In this document: piece by piece, positions 7,301-15,478 of the stretch
How the letters are laid out: each line of letters starts with the position of its first letter
How positions within the stretch are numbered: the stretch's first letter is position 1
NCBI GenBank assembly: GCA_902627495.1
Contig: CACOJS010000003.1
Span: 106,895-146,180 of the forward strand
Reading direction: 5' to 3'
Source of the DNA: Hydrogenophilales bacterium
Lineage (GTDB): Bacteria; Pseudomonadota; Gammaproteobacteria; Burkholderiales; Eutrophovitaceae
Length of the DNA stretch: 39,286 nucleotides
Made by a program: the position numbers and the translations under genes
Notes under the pieces: model-generated
Seen by the model: the letters and a program-made list of their open reading frames with translations, nothing else
Told to the model about the DNA's origin: nothing
Databases searched by the model: none

Positions 7301-8857
7301 ATGATTGAGAATCCACAAATTATAACGATTCTTATTAATCGGGTTAGGAAGAGACTATTTTTTTACCGGGTGTTAAAAGAGTTAGTTGTTTTTCTGGCAG
7401 TAGGTTTTTTTATCTATCTATCTGCATTGGTTAGCTTGGGTCCAAGCGGTTTGGGCCGTGGTGTTTTTTCGTCATACCTTTTTATTGTTATCGTTGCAGC
7501 TTTGGGTTTGATTTTTATATATAGGCTTAGATATATGCCTTCAAAGATGGATGCAGCATCAACGATTGATAGGAAGGCTCGACTTAAAGATCAAGTTCTG
7601 AGTACTTATTGGTTCATTAGGAAGCCACATAACTCACCATTTATCCCGATGTTGATCGAGAAGACAGCCCAGCTGTGTAAAACTATTGATCCGGGGCGAT
7701 TGCTTTCGATAAACTGGATAATTCCATATTGTTTGGTTGCGATACTGTTTTTTGCTTTTTACATTGCTGGAATTCAACGATCTTTTTTCCTGGGAGATTG
7801 GCGGTCGGAGATTTTTAATGGGGCAAGAGTTAAGGTATCGTTGAGGGCCGTTTCCGACCCGAAATCTGCTGACCTTTTTACAGATGTTTTTGGAGAAAAC
7901 TCGGAAGATCTTGATCTCGCGGATTCTTCGTTGTTTACAAAGCAATATGATGAAAATGATTTAGTCGGTATCCAGGATGAAATAAATATGCGAGCCATCT
8001 TAGCGAGAGATGGGATAGAAAAAATTGCTAAGGCACTAGACGGTAGACCGGAATATCGAGAGGTCGTGGATGCTCTGAGGACTGAAAAATTGGATGATGC
8101 CATGAAGATGTTGAGTCAGGTAGTTGGTGGAGGGCCTCAGATAAGTGATAATCTTAAGACAAATGAAGGCGAATATAATTCGCCATCTAGTGATAGCCAA
8201 TTTTTAGAAAATATTGACAAAGTAGCCTCAGAATTGGGAAATATTGGGGCAGAAATAAATGAGGAGGCTTTGGCCCAGGCTTTGCAAAGCATTGAGGATG
8301 CCCAGTCTATGATTGATAGTCAGGATCAATTGAGGCAGTTTAATGATAATGTCGGGGGATTAGGAGCACCCCCTGATCAATTAAGCCCGCTAACAGCTGC
8401 TCGATTTGGGGATCAGGCTAATCCCACTGAGGCACAACCATCAGCTGAACCTATTAGTGTGAATGCACAAGGAGGGACTCTTTTTAGACAGGGTGCTGTG
8501 GCTAGAGGTGAATCTGACCAAGACTCTGATGAAGGGCATCAGGCAGGATCGGCCTCTGGAGACAGTGAAGCTGCAGCGCTTGAGGGCGCCGCTGTTCCTC
8601 GTTTGGAGGCTAATCTTCAATTAGAGACGGTAAGAATCAATGAAAGTGAAAGCGATGGACGAAATGATGGCGAGCAAACTTGGTTTTATTCTCCCACAGA
8701 AAAACAAACCGGAGAAGATGTGAATTTCAGAGATTTAGTGGGTAGAAGTTCTTATTCGAATTCGGGTGTGATAGATCAACCGGAGACTCCGATTAGGCAG
8801 AAAAAGATAATCAGGGACTATTTCATAAATATACATAATAAAGGCGAGATTCGATGA
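7301..8857 (+). CDS. DUF4175-like membrane protein heading a MoxR-VWA operon
   Basis: This is a 518-residue protein. Predicted membrane helices lie at about 27-46, 56-76 and 138-157. Between them is a segment ending AASTIDRKARLKDQVLST, like the 'ID...LKDRL' signature in DUF4175-type proteins found beside moxR operons. The C-terminal 350 residues are soluble, acidic and of low complexity (Asp, Glu, Gln, Ser), with a probable coiled-coil or helical stretch around 230-350. It is shorter than classical DUF4175 proteins (about 800 residues), so the family assignment is tentative. It overlaps the MoxR gene by 4 bases (ATGA), which implies translational coupling. By context it may be a membrane scaffold or substrate partner of the MoxR/VWA machinery. 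Confidence 0.65.
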   Translation: MIENPQIITILINRVRKRLFFYRVLKELVVFLAVGFFIYLSALVSLGPSGLGRGVFSSYLFIVIVAALGLIFIYRLRYMPSKMDAASTIDRKARLKDQVLSTYWFIRKPHNSPFIPMLIEKTAQLCKTIDPGRLLSINWIIPYCLVAILFFAFYIAGIQRSFFLGDWRSEIFNGARVKVSLRAVSDPKSADLFTDVFGENSEDLDLADSSLFTKQYDENDLVGIQDEINMRAILARDGIEKIAKALDGRPEYREVVDALRTEKLDDAMKMLSQVVGGGPQISDNLKTNEGEYNSPSSDSQFLENIDKVASELGNIGAEINEEALAQALQSIEDAQSMIDSQDQLRQFNDNVGGLGAPPDQLSPLTAARFGDQANPTEAQPSAEPISVNAQGGTLFRQGAVARGESDQDSDEGHQAGSASGDSEAAALEGAAVPRLEANLQLETVRINESESDGRNDGEQTWFYSPTEKQTGEDVNFRDLVGRSSYSNSGVIDQPETPIRQKKIIRDYFINIHNKGEIR

Positions 8858-9843
8858 GCAAGTCAGCCAGTACACAAATAGACGTATTTCAGGAGAAATT
8901 TGCAAAAGTCAAAGATGAGGTTTCGAAAGTAATGGTGGGGAATGCCGAGGTTATAACCTTGGTTGTAACCAGCCTGTTAGCTAAAGGCCATGTTTTACTT
9001 GAGGGAATTCCGGGAGTTGGTAAGACTAAGTTAGTCCAGACATTAGCGGATGTATTGGATCTTACTTTTTCCAGAATTCAATTTACACCAGATTTAATGC
9101 CGGGGGATATTGTTGGAACTAATATTGTCACAGAAAATGAGTCTGGGAAAAAAACTTTTGAGTTTCAGGCTGGACCTATTTTTGCCAACATGGTTCTCGC
9201 AGATGAAATAAACAGGGCAACTCCCAAAACACAGTCAGCCCTTTTGGAGGCCATGCAAGAGAATAGTGTTTCTGCAGGGGGAGAGACCCGCAAGTTGGAT
9301 CAGCCAGTATTTGTGTTGGCTACTCAGAATCCCATTGAAATGGAGGGCACATACCCCCTTCCAGAAGCTCAGATGGATAGGTTTCTGTTTAAGTTAAAAC
9401 TAGATTTTCCAACTGCCGCGGAGTTACATACAATTGTTGATCGCACCACCCAAAAGGAGGAGCCAAAGGCTACTAAAGTTTTAGAAAAAGGGGATATACT
9501 TAAAATGAGGGATGTCGCAAGAGATATGCCAATAGCAAAGCCAATACAGGACTATGCTGTTCGACTTGCCCTTGCCACTCATCCAGAAATCAAGGATTGT
9601 CATGAGCTCGTTAAGAAGTATGTCAGGTTTGGTGTAAGCCCGCGAGGCATCCAGGCCTTAATTCTTGGTTCAAAGGTTATTGCCCTGTTAAATAAAAGGA
9701 ATCACGTGTCCAGTGAGGATGTGAGATCTGTTCTTTTGCCTTCTCTTAGGCACCGCGTTCTGCTGAATTTTGAGGCAGAATCAGAGCTTGTTGAAACGGA
9801 CTTTATTTTAAATGCCTTGGTTGATTCCACCCCAGATGCATAG
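8854..9843 (+). CDS. moxR: MoxR-family AAA+ ATPase
   Basis: This is a 329-residue protein of the normal length for MoxR ATPases. Walker A is GIPGVGKTK at about residues 51-59. Walker B is MVLADEINRA with Asp117-Glu118. The sensor-1 region is VLATQNPIEMEGTYPLPEAQMDRF, with the arginine-finger region after it, and the C-terminal lid contains RFGVSPRGIQAL. MoxR ATPases act as cytoplasmic chaperone-like motors that work with VWA-domain proteins to mature or insert metal or cofactor into client proteins. Here it is coupled by a 4-base overlap to the preceding membrane protein and is followed by three VWA-type genes. The client is unknown. Confidence 0.95.
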   Translation: MSKSASTQIDVFQEKFAKVKDEVSKVMVGNAEVITLVVTSLLAKGHVLLEGIPGVGKTKLVQTLADVLDLTFSRIQFTPDLMPGDIVGTNIVTENESGKKTFEFQAGPIFANMVLADEINRATPKTQSALLEAMQENSVSAGGETRKLDQPVFVLATQNPIEMEGTYPLPEAQMDRFLFKLKLDFPTAAELHTIVDRTTQKEEPKATKVLEKGDILKMRDVARDMPIAKPIQDYAVRLALATHPEIKDCHELVKKYVRFGVSPRGIQALILGSKVIALLNKRNHVSSEDVRSVLLPSLRHRVLLNFEAESELVETDFILNALVDSTPDA

Positions 9844-9892
9844 TAATTGGGTTCTTTGGTATTCTTATTTTAATGATGGCAGACATATTTAG

Positions 9893-10777
9893 ATGAATCC
9901 TAATACGTTTCTGAGTGGTGATTTCCTTCACCAACTTGAAAAACTCTCAGTATTGGCGAAGAAACCAGTTTCTGGGCACTTGCGAGGGCAGCATCGTTCC
10001 AAGAGGACTGGGTCTGGAATGATTTTTAGTGATTATAGACCATATGTTGAGGGTGACGATACTCGTGATTTAGATTGGGGGATTTACCTCAGGTTGGATC
10101 GACTTATCTTGCGTCTATTTGAGGAAGAGGCGGATCTTCCGGTTTATATTTTTCTCGATATAAGTCAGTCTATGAAATTTGGGCATCCCAACAAATTAGA
10201 GTTTGCTCAGAAATTCTCAGCAGCACTAGCCTACGTTAGTTTAATGAATCATGATCGAGTTAGTTTGGTTACTTACGCTGAGGATGTTGTTAGCGTTGTT
10301 CCTGCACGGAGAGGTAACAAACAGCTATGGCGAACAATGCATGTGCTTGATCAGGTGTCTGCTGGAGGAAGGACAGATCTTAGGACGTCTCTCTGTCACT
10401 ACTTTGGGGCAAAAAGGAGTCGTGGATTGGTGGTTGTCGTATCTGACTTTCTTGAAGATAGCTCGCTAGACTCTACGTTTAAAGTTTTATCTAATCTCCG
10501 TCATGAGGTTTTTGCAATTCATGTTAGTAGTCCAGATGAGTACAATCCTAAATTAGGTGACGATGTACTTCTGGTGGACTCTGAGGGTTTGGAAGTCTTA
10601 GATGCTCAGGTAACTCCTCAGCTTGTTGATCAGTACAAGAAAGAGTTTGATACTTTTGGTAACTACTTGGAGGGGTTTTTTAAGAGATTCGGGTGGGGCT
10701 ATCTGCGAGCGGATAGCAATGTATCTTTAGAATCTCTATTTTTTACTATTTTGCGTGAAAAAGGTTTTTTTCGATGA
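9893..10777 (+). CDS. DUF58 domain VWA-like protein
   Basis: This is a 294-residue protein of the DUF58 family that routinely accompanies MoxR. The diagnostic block DYRPYVEGDDTRDLDWGIYLR is followed by LILRLFEEEADLPVYIFLDIS. A VWA fold carries an intact MIDAS start, Asp89-x-Ser91-x-Ser93 (DISQS). The later GGRTDLRTSL supplies the MIDAS Thr, and VVVVSDFLED the Asp. No membrane helix is obvious, so it is probably cytoplasmic. The start at ATG 9893 lies 49 bases after moxR. Its end overlaps the next gene by ATGA, indicating coupled translation. It is likely to bind the MoxR ATPase or mediate metal-dependent contacts with it. Confidence 0.92.
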   Translation: MNPNTFLSGDFLHQLEKLSVLAKKPVSGHLRGQHRSKRTGSGMIFSDYRPYVEGDDTRDLDWGIYLRLDRLILRLFEEEADLPVYIFLDISQSMKFGHPNKLEFAQKFSAALAYVSLMNHDRVSLVTYAEDVVSVVPARRGNKQLWRTMHVLDQVSAGGRTDLRTSLCHYFGAKRSRGLVVVVSDFLEDSSLDSTFKVLSNLRHEVFAIHVSSPDEYNPKLGDDVLLVDSEGLEVLDAQVTPQLVDQYKKEFDTFGNYLEGFFKRFGWGYLRADSNVSLESLFFTILREKGFFR

Positions 10778-12558
10778 TGGTTGGAGGCATGGTTTTCTTA
10801 TCCTCTTTTGTACTTTTTGTAACCGCTGTAGTTGGGTTCTTATACTGGTTGACTCCGCCTAAACGTCGCTTATTAATTTCATCTATATTGATATGGCAAA
10901 GATTCCTAGTCGCCAGGAAACAAGTCTTTGATAGAAAAAAATGGGTTATTTCCTTATTACTTGCCTTGCTTATAGCTCATTGTCTCGGTTTAGCGTTTTT
11001 GAGTGAGAAATATGGGAAATTTATAGGGCTAGATAATCGGGTGGTTATTCTCCTCGATAACTCGTCGTCGATGGCTACATTTACATCGGATGGAGAAACG
11101 AGGTATCAAAAAGCCGTTAAGATTGTGAAAGAAATCATATCAAAGCTTGATATGAATGCCAGAGTTATGGTTATGGATACACAAGGGCTTATAAGCTCTC
11201 CTGATTTTGATTTACCTCGTGAAGCGATAAATGTGGTGGACAGACTCAAACTTGGAGCAAGTTTGGACTCTGGTACTTCGATGTTGAATTTACAAATACA
11301 CAGAGACTTGGAGGGAGCTAACTACTATTATGTTAGTGACGGAGTATCCATCTCTGAGCCCGAAGAGTTTTGGGAGATAATTTCCGTTTTTGAAGAGTCC
11401 GATAATATCGGAATCACGGAGTTTGATGTTGATACAGTTCCTGGATCTCCAGAAAGCCAAAAAGCATTTGTGACGTTATTAAATGGTGGCATTACGCAAC
11501 AAAAAGTAGAGCTGAGAATTAAGGGAGTTGGTTCGGCTGATCTTATAAAAGAAATTACCCTTGAACCGACGTCTTCCGCTTCTTATGTTTTTGACATTTC
11601 TGAATTTGATGAAGGGCCAATTACGGCTAGGGTTAGTGCAGAGCGAGATGGCTTTGCAATAGATGACGTTGCTCATAGCTTTAGGAGAACTAATAAACGT
11701 CTGCGGGTAGGTTTGGTATCATCAGAGGGAAGGTATTTTTCCTCTTTGTTAAATGATTATCCTAATGCGGCGGTAACAGAGTTTTCTCCGGTTGGATTCG
11801 AATATGCGGGAAATATTGATTTATATATTTTTGATGGAATGGCCCCTCAGGAGCCCCCTCGAGTGCCGGCACTGGTAGTCAACGGGATAGGGCCTTGGTT
11901 ACCAGCAGGTACTCCAGTATTTGACCCAGAGATAATTTTTAAGGAGCAGCAGCATCCGATTCTTCAACAGGTATCTCTTGACGATGTTTTTATAGATGTC
12001 GCTAACCAGGTTCAAATCAGCAATGATGAGACAAGTCTTTTAGCGTTAGATACAAACTTGTCAATTTTAGTAGCCAATAATAGGCAGCCTAGGTGGGTGT
12101 GGCTTGGTTTTGACTTGAATAACTCAAATTTTGGGCGTCATTCCAGCTTTCCTGTATTTTTAGATAATATTATCCATTGGCTAATGGATGTTGAAATGGT
12201 TAGCTATGCGGGTCTAGGGCCGGTTCGTGTCCGATTTCCGGGTGATCAAATAATTGGGGTTGATGGTAGTTTCATCACTCCCACCTCAAGCGGCTTAGGT
12301 TACACCCAGTTTTTTGCGACAAAGCCAGGTATTTATACAATGAAAAGCAAAAAAAATAACCAATTAAAAATAGTGGTAAATGCTCTGGATACACGCATGA
12401 CAAGTATAAATGCCACACGGTTTATTAATGATAATGGGTCTCTTGCAGACAAAGGCGGGCTTTTTTCGCAACCAAATATGGTGCTTTGGTTGCTTCTTGG
12501 TGTGTTGGTGTTGCTCTTGTGTGAATGGGTAACCTATAACTTCAGGAAAACGGTTTAG
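10774..12558 (+). CDS. BatA-like membrane protein with VWA domain
   Basis: This is a 594-residue protein. An N-terminal BatA-type region has helices around residues 5-26 and 59-76. It is followed by a VWA domain with an intact MIDAS start, Asp95-x-Ser97-x-Ser99 (LLDNSSS). A long extracytoplasmic beta-rich region follows, then a single C-terminal helix (about 568-588, NMVLWLLLGVLVLLLCEW) and a short cytoplasmic tail. This is the usual plan of the aerotolerance-regulator N-terminal/VWA proteins in MoxR operons. The ATG overlaps the DUF58 stop (ATGA). It ends one base before a GTG candidate for the next gene. It probably forms, with that gene product, a membrane complex on the periplasmic side. 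Confidence 0.82.
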   Translation: MMVGGMVFLSSFVLFVTAVVGFLYWLTPPKRRLLISSILIWQRFLVARKQVFDRKKWVISLLLALLIAHCLGLAFLSEKYGKFIGLDNRVVILLDNSSSMATFTSDGETRYQKAVKIVKEIISKLDMNARVMVMDTQGLISSPDFDLPREAINVVDRLKLGASLDSGTSMLNLQIHRDLEGANYYYVSDGVSISEPEEFWEIISVFEESDNIGITEFDVDTVPGSPESQKAFVTLLNGGITQQKVELRIKGVGSADLIKEITLEPTSSASYVFDISEFDEGPITARVSAERDGFAIDDVAHSFRRTNKRLRVGLVSSEGRYFSSLLNDYPNAAVTEFSPVGFEYAGNIDLYIFDGMAPQEPPRVPALVVNGIGPWLPAGTPVFDPEIIFKEQQHPILQQVSLDDVFIDVANQVQISNDETSLLALDTNLSILVANNRQPRWVWLGFDLNNSNFGRHSSFPVFLDNIIHWLMDVEMVSYAGLGPVRVRFPGDQIIGVDGSFITPTSSGLGYTQFFATKPGIYTMKSKKNNQLKIVVNALDTRMTSINATRFINDNGSLADKGGLFSQPNMVLWLLLGVLVLLLCEWVTYNFRKTV

Positions 12559-12559
12559 T

Positions 12560-15151
12560 GTGCTTATGAACCTAGAATTTTTATCACCCGAAGCATTATG
12601 GTTTTTGCTGGTAGTGCCAGTAATTTGGGTAATGCGGAAGTTTGGGTCGAGCAATCTGAGCCGGGGGCATTGGTTTTGGGTAGCTTTTATAAGGTCTTCG
12701 GCAATAGTTTGTCTCGTGCTCGGTATTTCTCAGCCGGTTCTTAAACTAGGGGACAAAGATCCCTCGGTAGTTTTTTTGATGGATATTTCTGCTAGTATCC
12801 CGACAAGCTTTATCCTCAACGGGATGAAATGGATAGACAAGGTAACAGCAGAAAATAACTCTAAACATTCTCAGCTTATTGTGTTTGCTGACCGGGCATT
12901 ACCGGGAGATGGCTTGCTATCAAAAAAAACAGTTGCCAGGAACTTTACGGCTGAGGGAGGTCGGCGACTTAATCCAAATGTTACAAATATCGAAGATGCG
13001 GTTAAATATGCCTTGATGAGTATGGATAAAAAAAGGGCTAAACGACTTGTGTTATTAACAGATGGAAATGAAACGGCTGGAAGTGTATGGAGACAAATCA
13101 ACTCTTTAAAAAATGAAAAAGTTAGAGTTTATCCAATGATTCCGAGTCAGCGTAGCAATATTGACACTTGGGTATCGGATATAGTTCTACCAAACGAAGT
13201 CAGACAGGGGGAGTTGTTTGTCTTTACAGTAAAGATTTATAGCCCATTAATCACATCTGGTGAGGTTCAAATGCAGGTTGACCAAAGAGTAGTCGAGTCC
13301 AGGCGGGTGCAGTTGAAGGAAGGTATAAACGATATTGACTTCGAGATGAAACTTAATGAAAGAGATCTGGTAACTATCAAAGCTGAGTTATTAATTCCTG
13401 ATGACCCCGTAATTGAGAATAACGTGATGGAGTCGACGCTGTGGGTGAATTCTAAGCCCCAGATTCTTTTGATAACCAGCAATCTAAATTCTGAAGAAAG
13501 CTTTATTAAAACTCTTTCGAATAGTGGCTTTGTTGTCGAAAGGTTGTTGGGAACAAAACTACCATCGGAAATAGAATTTTATAATGACTATGACTTGGTG
13601 CTGATATCAAACGTGGATAAGAACGATTTGTCAGAGCAAGGAATGAATCTATTGCTCAGTTATGTAAGGGATTATGGTGGTGGTTTAGTGTTTGCTGCAG
13701 GCGAAAATGTTTTTGGAGAAAATGGTTATAGTGGTACTCCAATAGAACGTTTACTTCCAGCAGAGTTCAAAGCGAGGGAGCGGAAGAAGGATCTTGCTTT
13801 GGTAATCGCCATTGACCGCTCCTACAGTATGAAAGGCCGAAAGATTGAATATGCTAAAGAGGCGGCAAGAGCAGCTTTAGACCTTCTAGAAGAGCAACAC
13901 AAATTTTCGGTAGTCGCCTTTGATTCCCAGCCCTATATTTCGGTTCCAATGCGTATGGTGCGGTCTAAAAGGCGGGCTGAGGACCGCATAAGCAGAATTA
14001 AGGCTAGCGGCCAAACCAATATTTATCCAGCACTGGGGGTGGTCTATCGACTCTTAAAGCGCGAAAAATCGGTTGCTAAACACGTTATTCTTTTGTCAGA
14101 TGGAGATACTCATCCCGCTGATTTTGAAAAACTATTATCACGGGTACGGCAGGCAGGGATTATTGTATCGACGGTTACTATTGGAAAGACAGGTGACCCT
14201 GAGTTAATGTCCCAGATTGCTCGCTGGGGGGGAGGACAAAATTATGTAGCTTTGAGTGCCGAGGCGATACCCCAAATCTTCATAGAAGAGACGCAAAAAG
14301 CATTAAATTCTGGTAAGGATAATGAGAATATCAACACCACTGTTGAAATGAATGTAAAAGCACTTTCGGGGATAGAGTTTGATATGGCACCGGAATTGAA
14401 TGGGTTGGTACCAACAAAATCCAAGGATACAGCTGATGTTTTATTAAATACGGGGGGCGGTGATCCGTTATTATCTAGGTGGCAATACGGTTTGGGTAAG
14501 ACGGTTTTGTTTTCGTCGACCTTATCGGGTGAGTGGGCAAGAGATTGGGTCCAATGGTCGGAGTACGGTAAATTCTGGGAGCAAGTCATTAGATCTACCA
14601 TGAGGAAAGTTGATATTGGATCAACTCAGTTAAGAGTTGTCAGGGCTGGAAAAAATACGGTAGCAAATATAGTCTTGCTCGATGAAGATGGTCAGTTTAG
14701 GGACGGTTTGACCCCTGTCCTAGATATCAAACCTGATACTGAAGGGATTATCGAAAAACACCAGTTCCGGCAAGTTGGTCCAGGTACCTATCAGGCTGAT
14801 ATTTTGCGAGAGGTTAAAGGTAAGACGACATTCGCACTATCGGCAAGTGGAGGAGTTGGAGAAGACGCCGCAAATAAAGCTGGAAAGGTTGTCCTTCATT
14901 CAATCTTTCCTGATGAGCTTAGGTCTATTCCGCCTAATATTGAACTATTAGATGAGTTGGCAAAGTTAACGGGAGGTGAAGTGTCTCCAATGCCATCTAC
15001 TGTTTTTGACGGAAACGTCGATGGTGGCTTTGTGGTACTAACCTTAATGCCGTGGTTGGCTGGCTTATGTCTTTTGCTTTTTTTGCTGGATGTTTGGATG
15101 AGAAGGGCACCAGCCGCGTGGAAAATTTTAGGTGACATTGATAACTCTTAA
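12560..15151 (+). CDS. Large membrane protein with two VWA domains and a glutamine-amidotransferase-like fold
   Basis: This is an 863-residue protein from GTG 12560; ATG 12566 (two codons later) is an equally good start. Two N-terminal helices lie at about 11-27 and 39-58. VWA-1 has Asp75-x-Ser77-x-Ser79 (MDISAS). A class-I glutamine-amidotransferase-like domain spans about 300-395 (YDLVLISNVDK, YVRDYGGGLVFAAGENVFG) with no nucleophile Cys. VWA-2 starts LALVIAID419RSYS423. A C-terminal helix (about 833-852) precedes a short tail. Proteins with this order end many MoxR-DUF58-BatA operons and are membrane anchored with the large domains in the periplasm. Catalysis is not expected from the GATase-like domain. 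It is the last gene of the operon. Confidence 0.85.
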   Translation: MLMNLEFLSPEALWFLLVVPVIWVMRKFGSSNLSRGHWFWVAFIRSSAIVCLVLGISQPVLKLGDKDPSVVFLMDISASIPTSFILNGMKWIDKVTAENNSKHSQLIVFADRALPGDGLLSKKTVARNFTAEGGRRLNPNVTNIEDAVKYALMSMDKKRAKRLVLLTDGNETAGSVWRQINSLKNEKVRVYPMIPSQRSNIDTWVSDIVLPNEVRQGELFVFTVKIYSPLITSGEVQMQVDQRVVESRRVQLKEGINDIDFEMKLNERDLVTIKAELLIPDDPVIENNVMESTLWVNSKPQILLITSNLNSEESFIKTLSNSGFVVERLLGTKLPSEIEFYNDYDLVLISNVDKNDLSEQGMNLLLSYVRDYGGGLVFAAGENVFGENGYSGTPIERLLPAEFKARERKKDLALVIAIDRSYSMKGRKIEYAKEAARAALDLLEEQHKFSVVAFDSQPYISVPMRMVRSKRRAEDRISRIKASGQTNIYPALGVVYRLLKREKSVAKHVILLSDGDTHPADFEKLLSRVRQAGIIVSTVTIGKTGDPELMSQIARWGGGQNYVALSAEAIPQIFIEETQKALNSGKDNENINTTVEMNVKALSGIEFDMAPELNGLVPTKSKDTADVLLNTGGGDPLLSRWQYGLGKTVLFSSTLSGEWARDWVQWSEYGKFWEQVIRSTMRKVDIGSTQLRVVRAGKNTVANIVLLDEDGQFRDGLTPVLDIKPDTEGIIEKHQFRQVGPGTYQADILREVKGKTTFALSASGGVGEDAANKAGKVVLHSIFPDELRSIPPNIELLDELAKLTGGEVSPMPSTVFDGNVDGGFVVLTLMPWLAGLCLLLFLLDVWMRRAPAAWKILGDIDNS

Positions 15152-15478
15152 AGGTTTGCAATGTGCCAGATACTGTTTTTATATACAGCATATATTTGCA
15201 GACGGAAACACTTAGGTTTTTGGTGAAAAAATAGGCAGTTTAGAGAAGACTATCTAAGAAAAAAGGATTATCAGAAAACAGAGGATGCAATCCACAAGGT
15301 TATCCACAGAAATTGTGGATAGCTTATTTAACGGTTGTTTTGTTTTTGCTGGATTGGCACCAATATAATAATAATTTCCTATAGATTTTCGTATATATTT
15401 GCGTATTGACGTTAGATTGTATGGATAGTTTAGATTGGAAGATAAATTTGATATGATTTTCCTAGGGAGGATATTCTG
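15152..15478. other. 327-base intergenic region
   Basis: No gene was seen. The region holds a cluster of DnaA-box-like sequences (listed separately) followed by a very AT-rich stretch at about 15320-15410 that includes TAATAATAAT. A TTGACG at 15406-15411 could be the -35 of a promoter for the LarA gene, but the best -10 candidates at 17-18 bases (TTTAGA, TTAGAT) match only 3 of 6. The strong ribosome site agggagg at 15464-15470 belongs to the next gene. Confidence 0.4.
15288..15322. promoter_or_regulatory. Cluster of DnaA-box-like sequences
   Basis: A perfect consensus DnaA box TTATCCACA lies at 15300-15308. Facing it is CTATCCACA (one mismatch) on the opposite strand at 15314-15322, so TATCCACA and TGTGGATA form an 8-base inverted repeat with a 5-base centre. 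A third, weaker copy, CAATCCACA, lies at 15288-15296, 12 bases upstream of the first. AT-rich DNA follows. The same inverted repeat could instead fold as an RNA hairpin after the VWA operon, although no strong U-tract follows it. Confidence 0.5.

Noticed and set aside
13460..13760. Active glutamine amidotransferase domain in the large VWA protein
   Set aside because: The fold resembles a class-I GATase but the nucleophile Cys motif is absent, so no enzyme activity is claimed.
15152..15478. Chromosomal origin oriC
   Set aside because: Only three DnaA-like boxes and none of the genes usually near oriC; kept only as a DnaA-box cluster.
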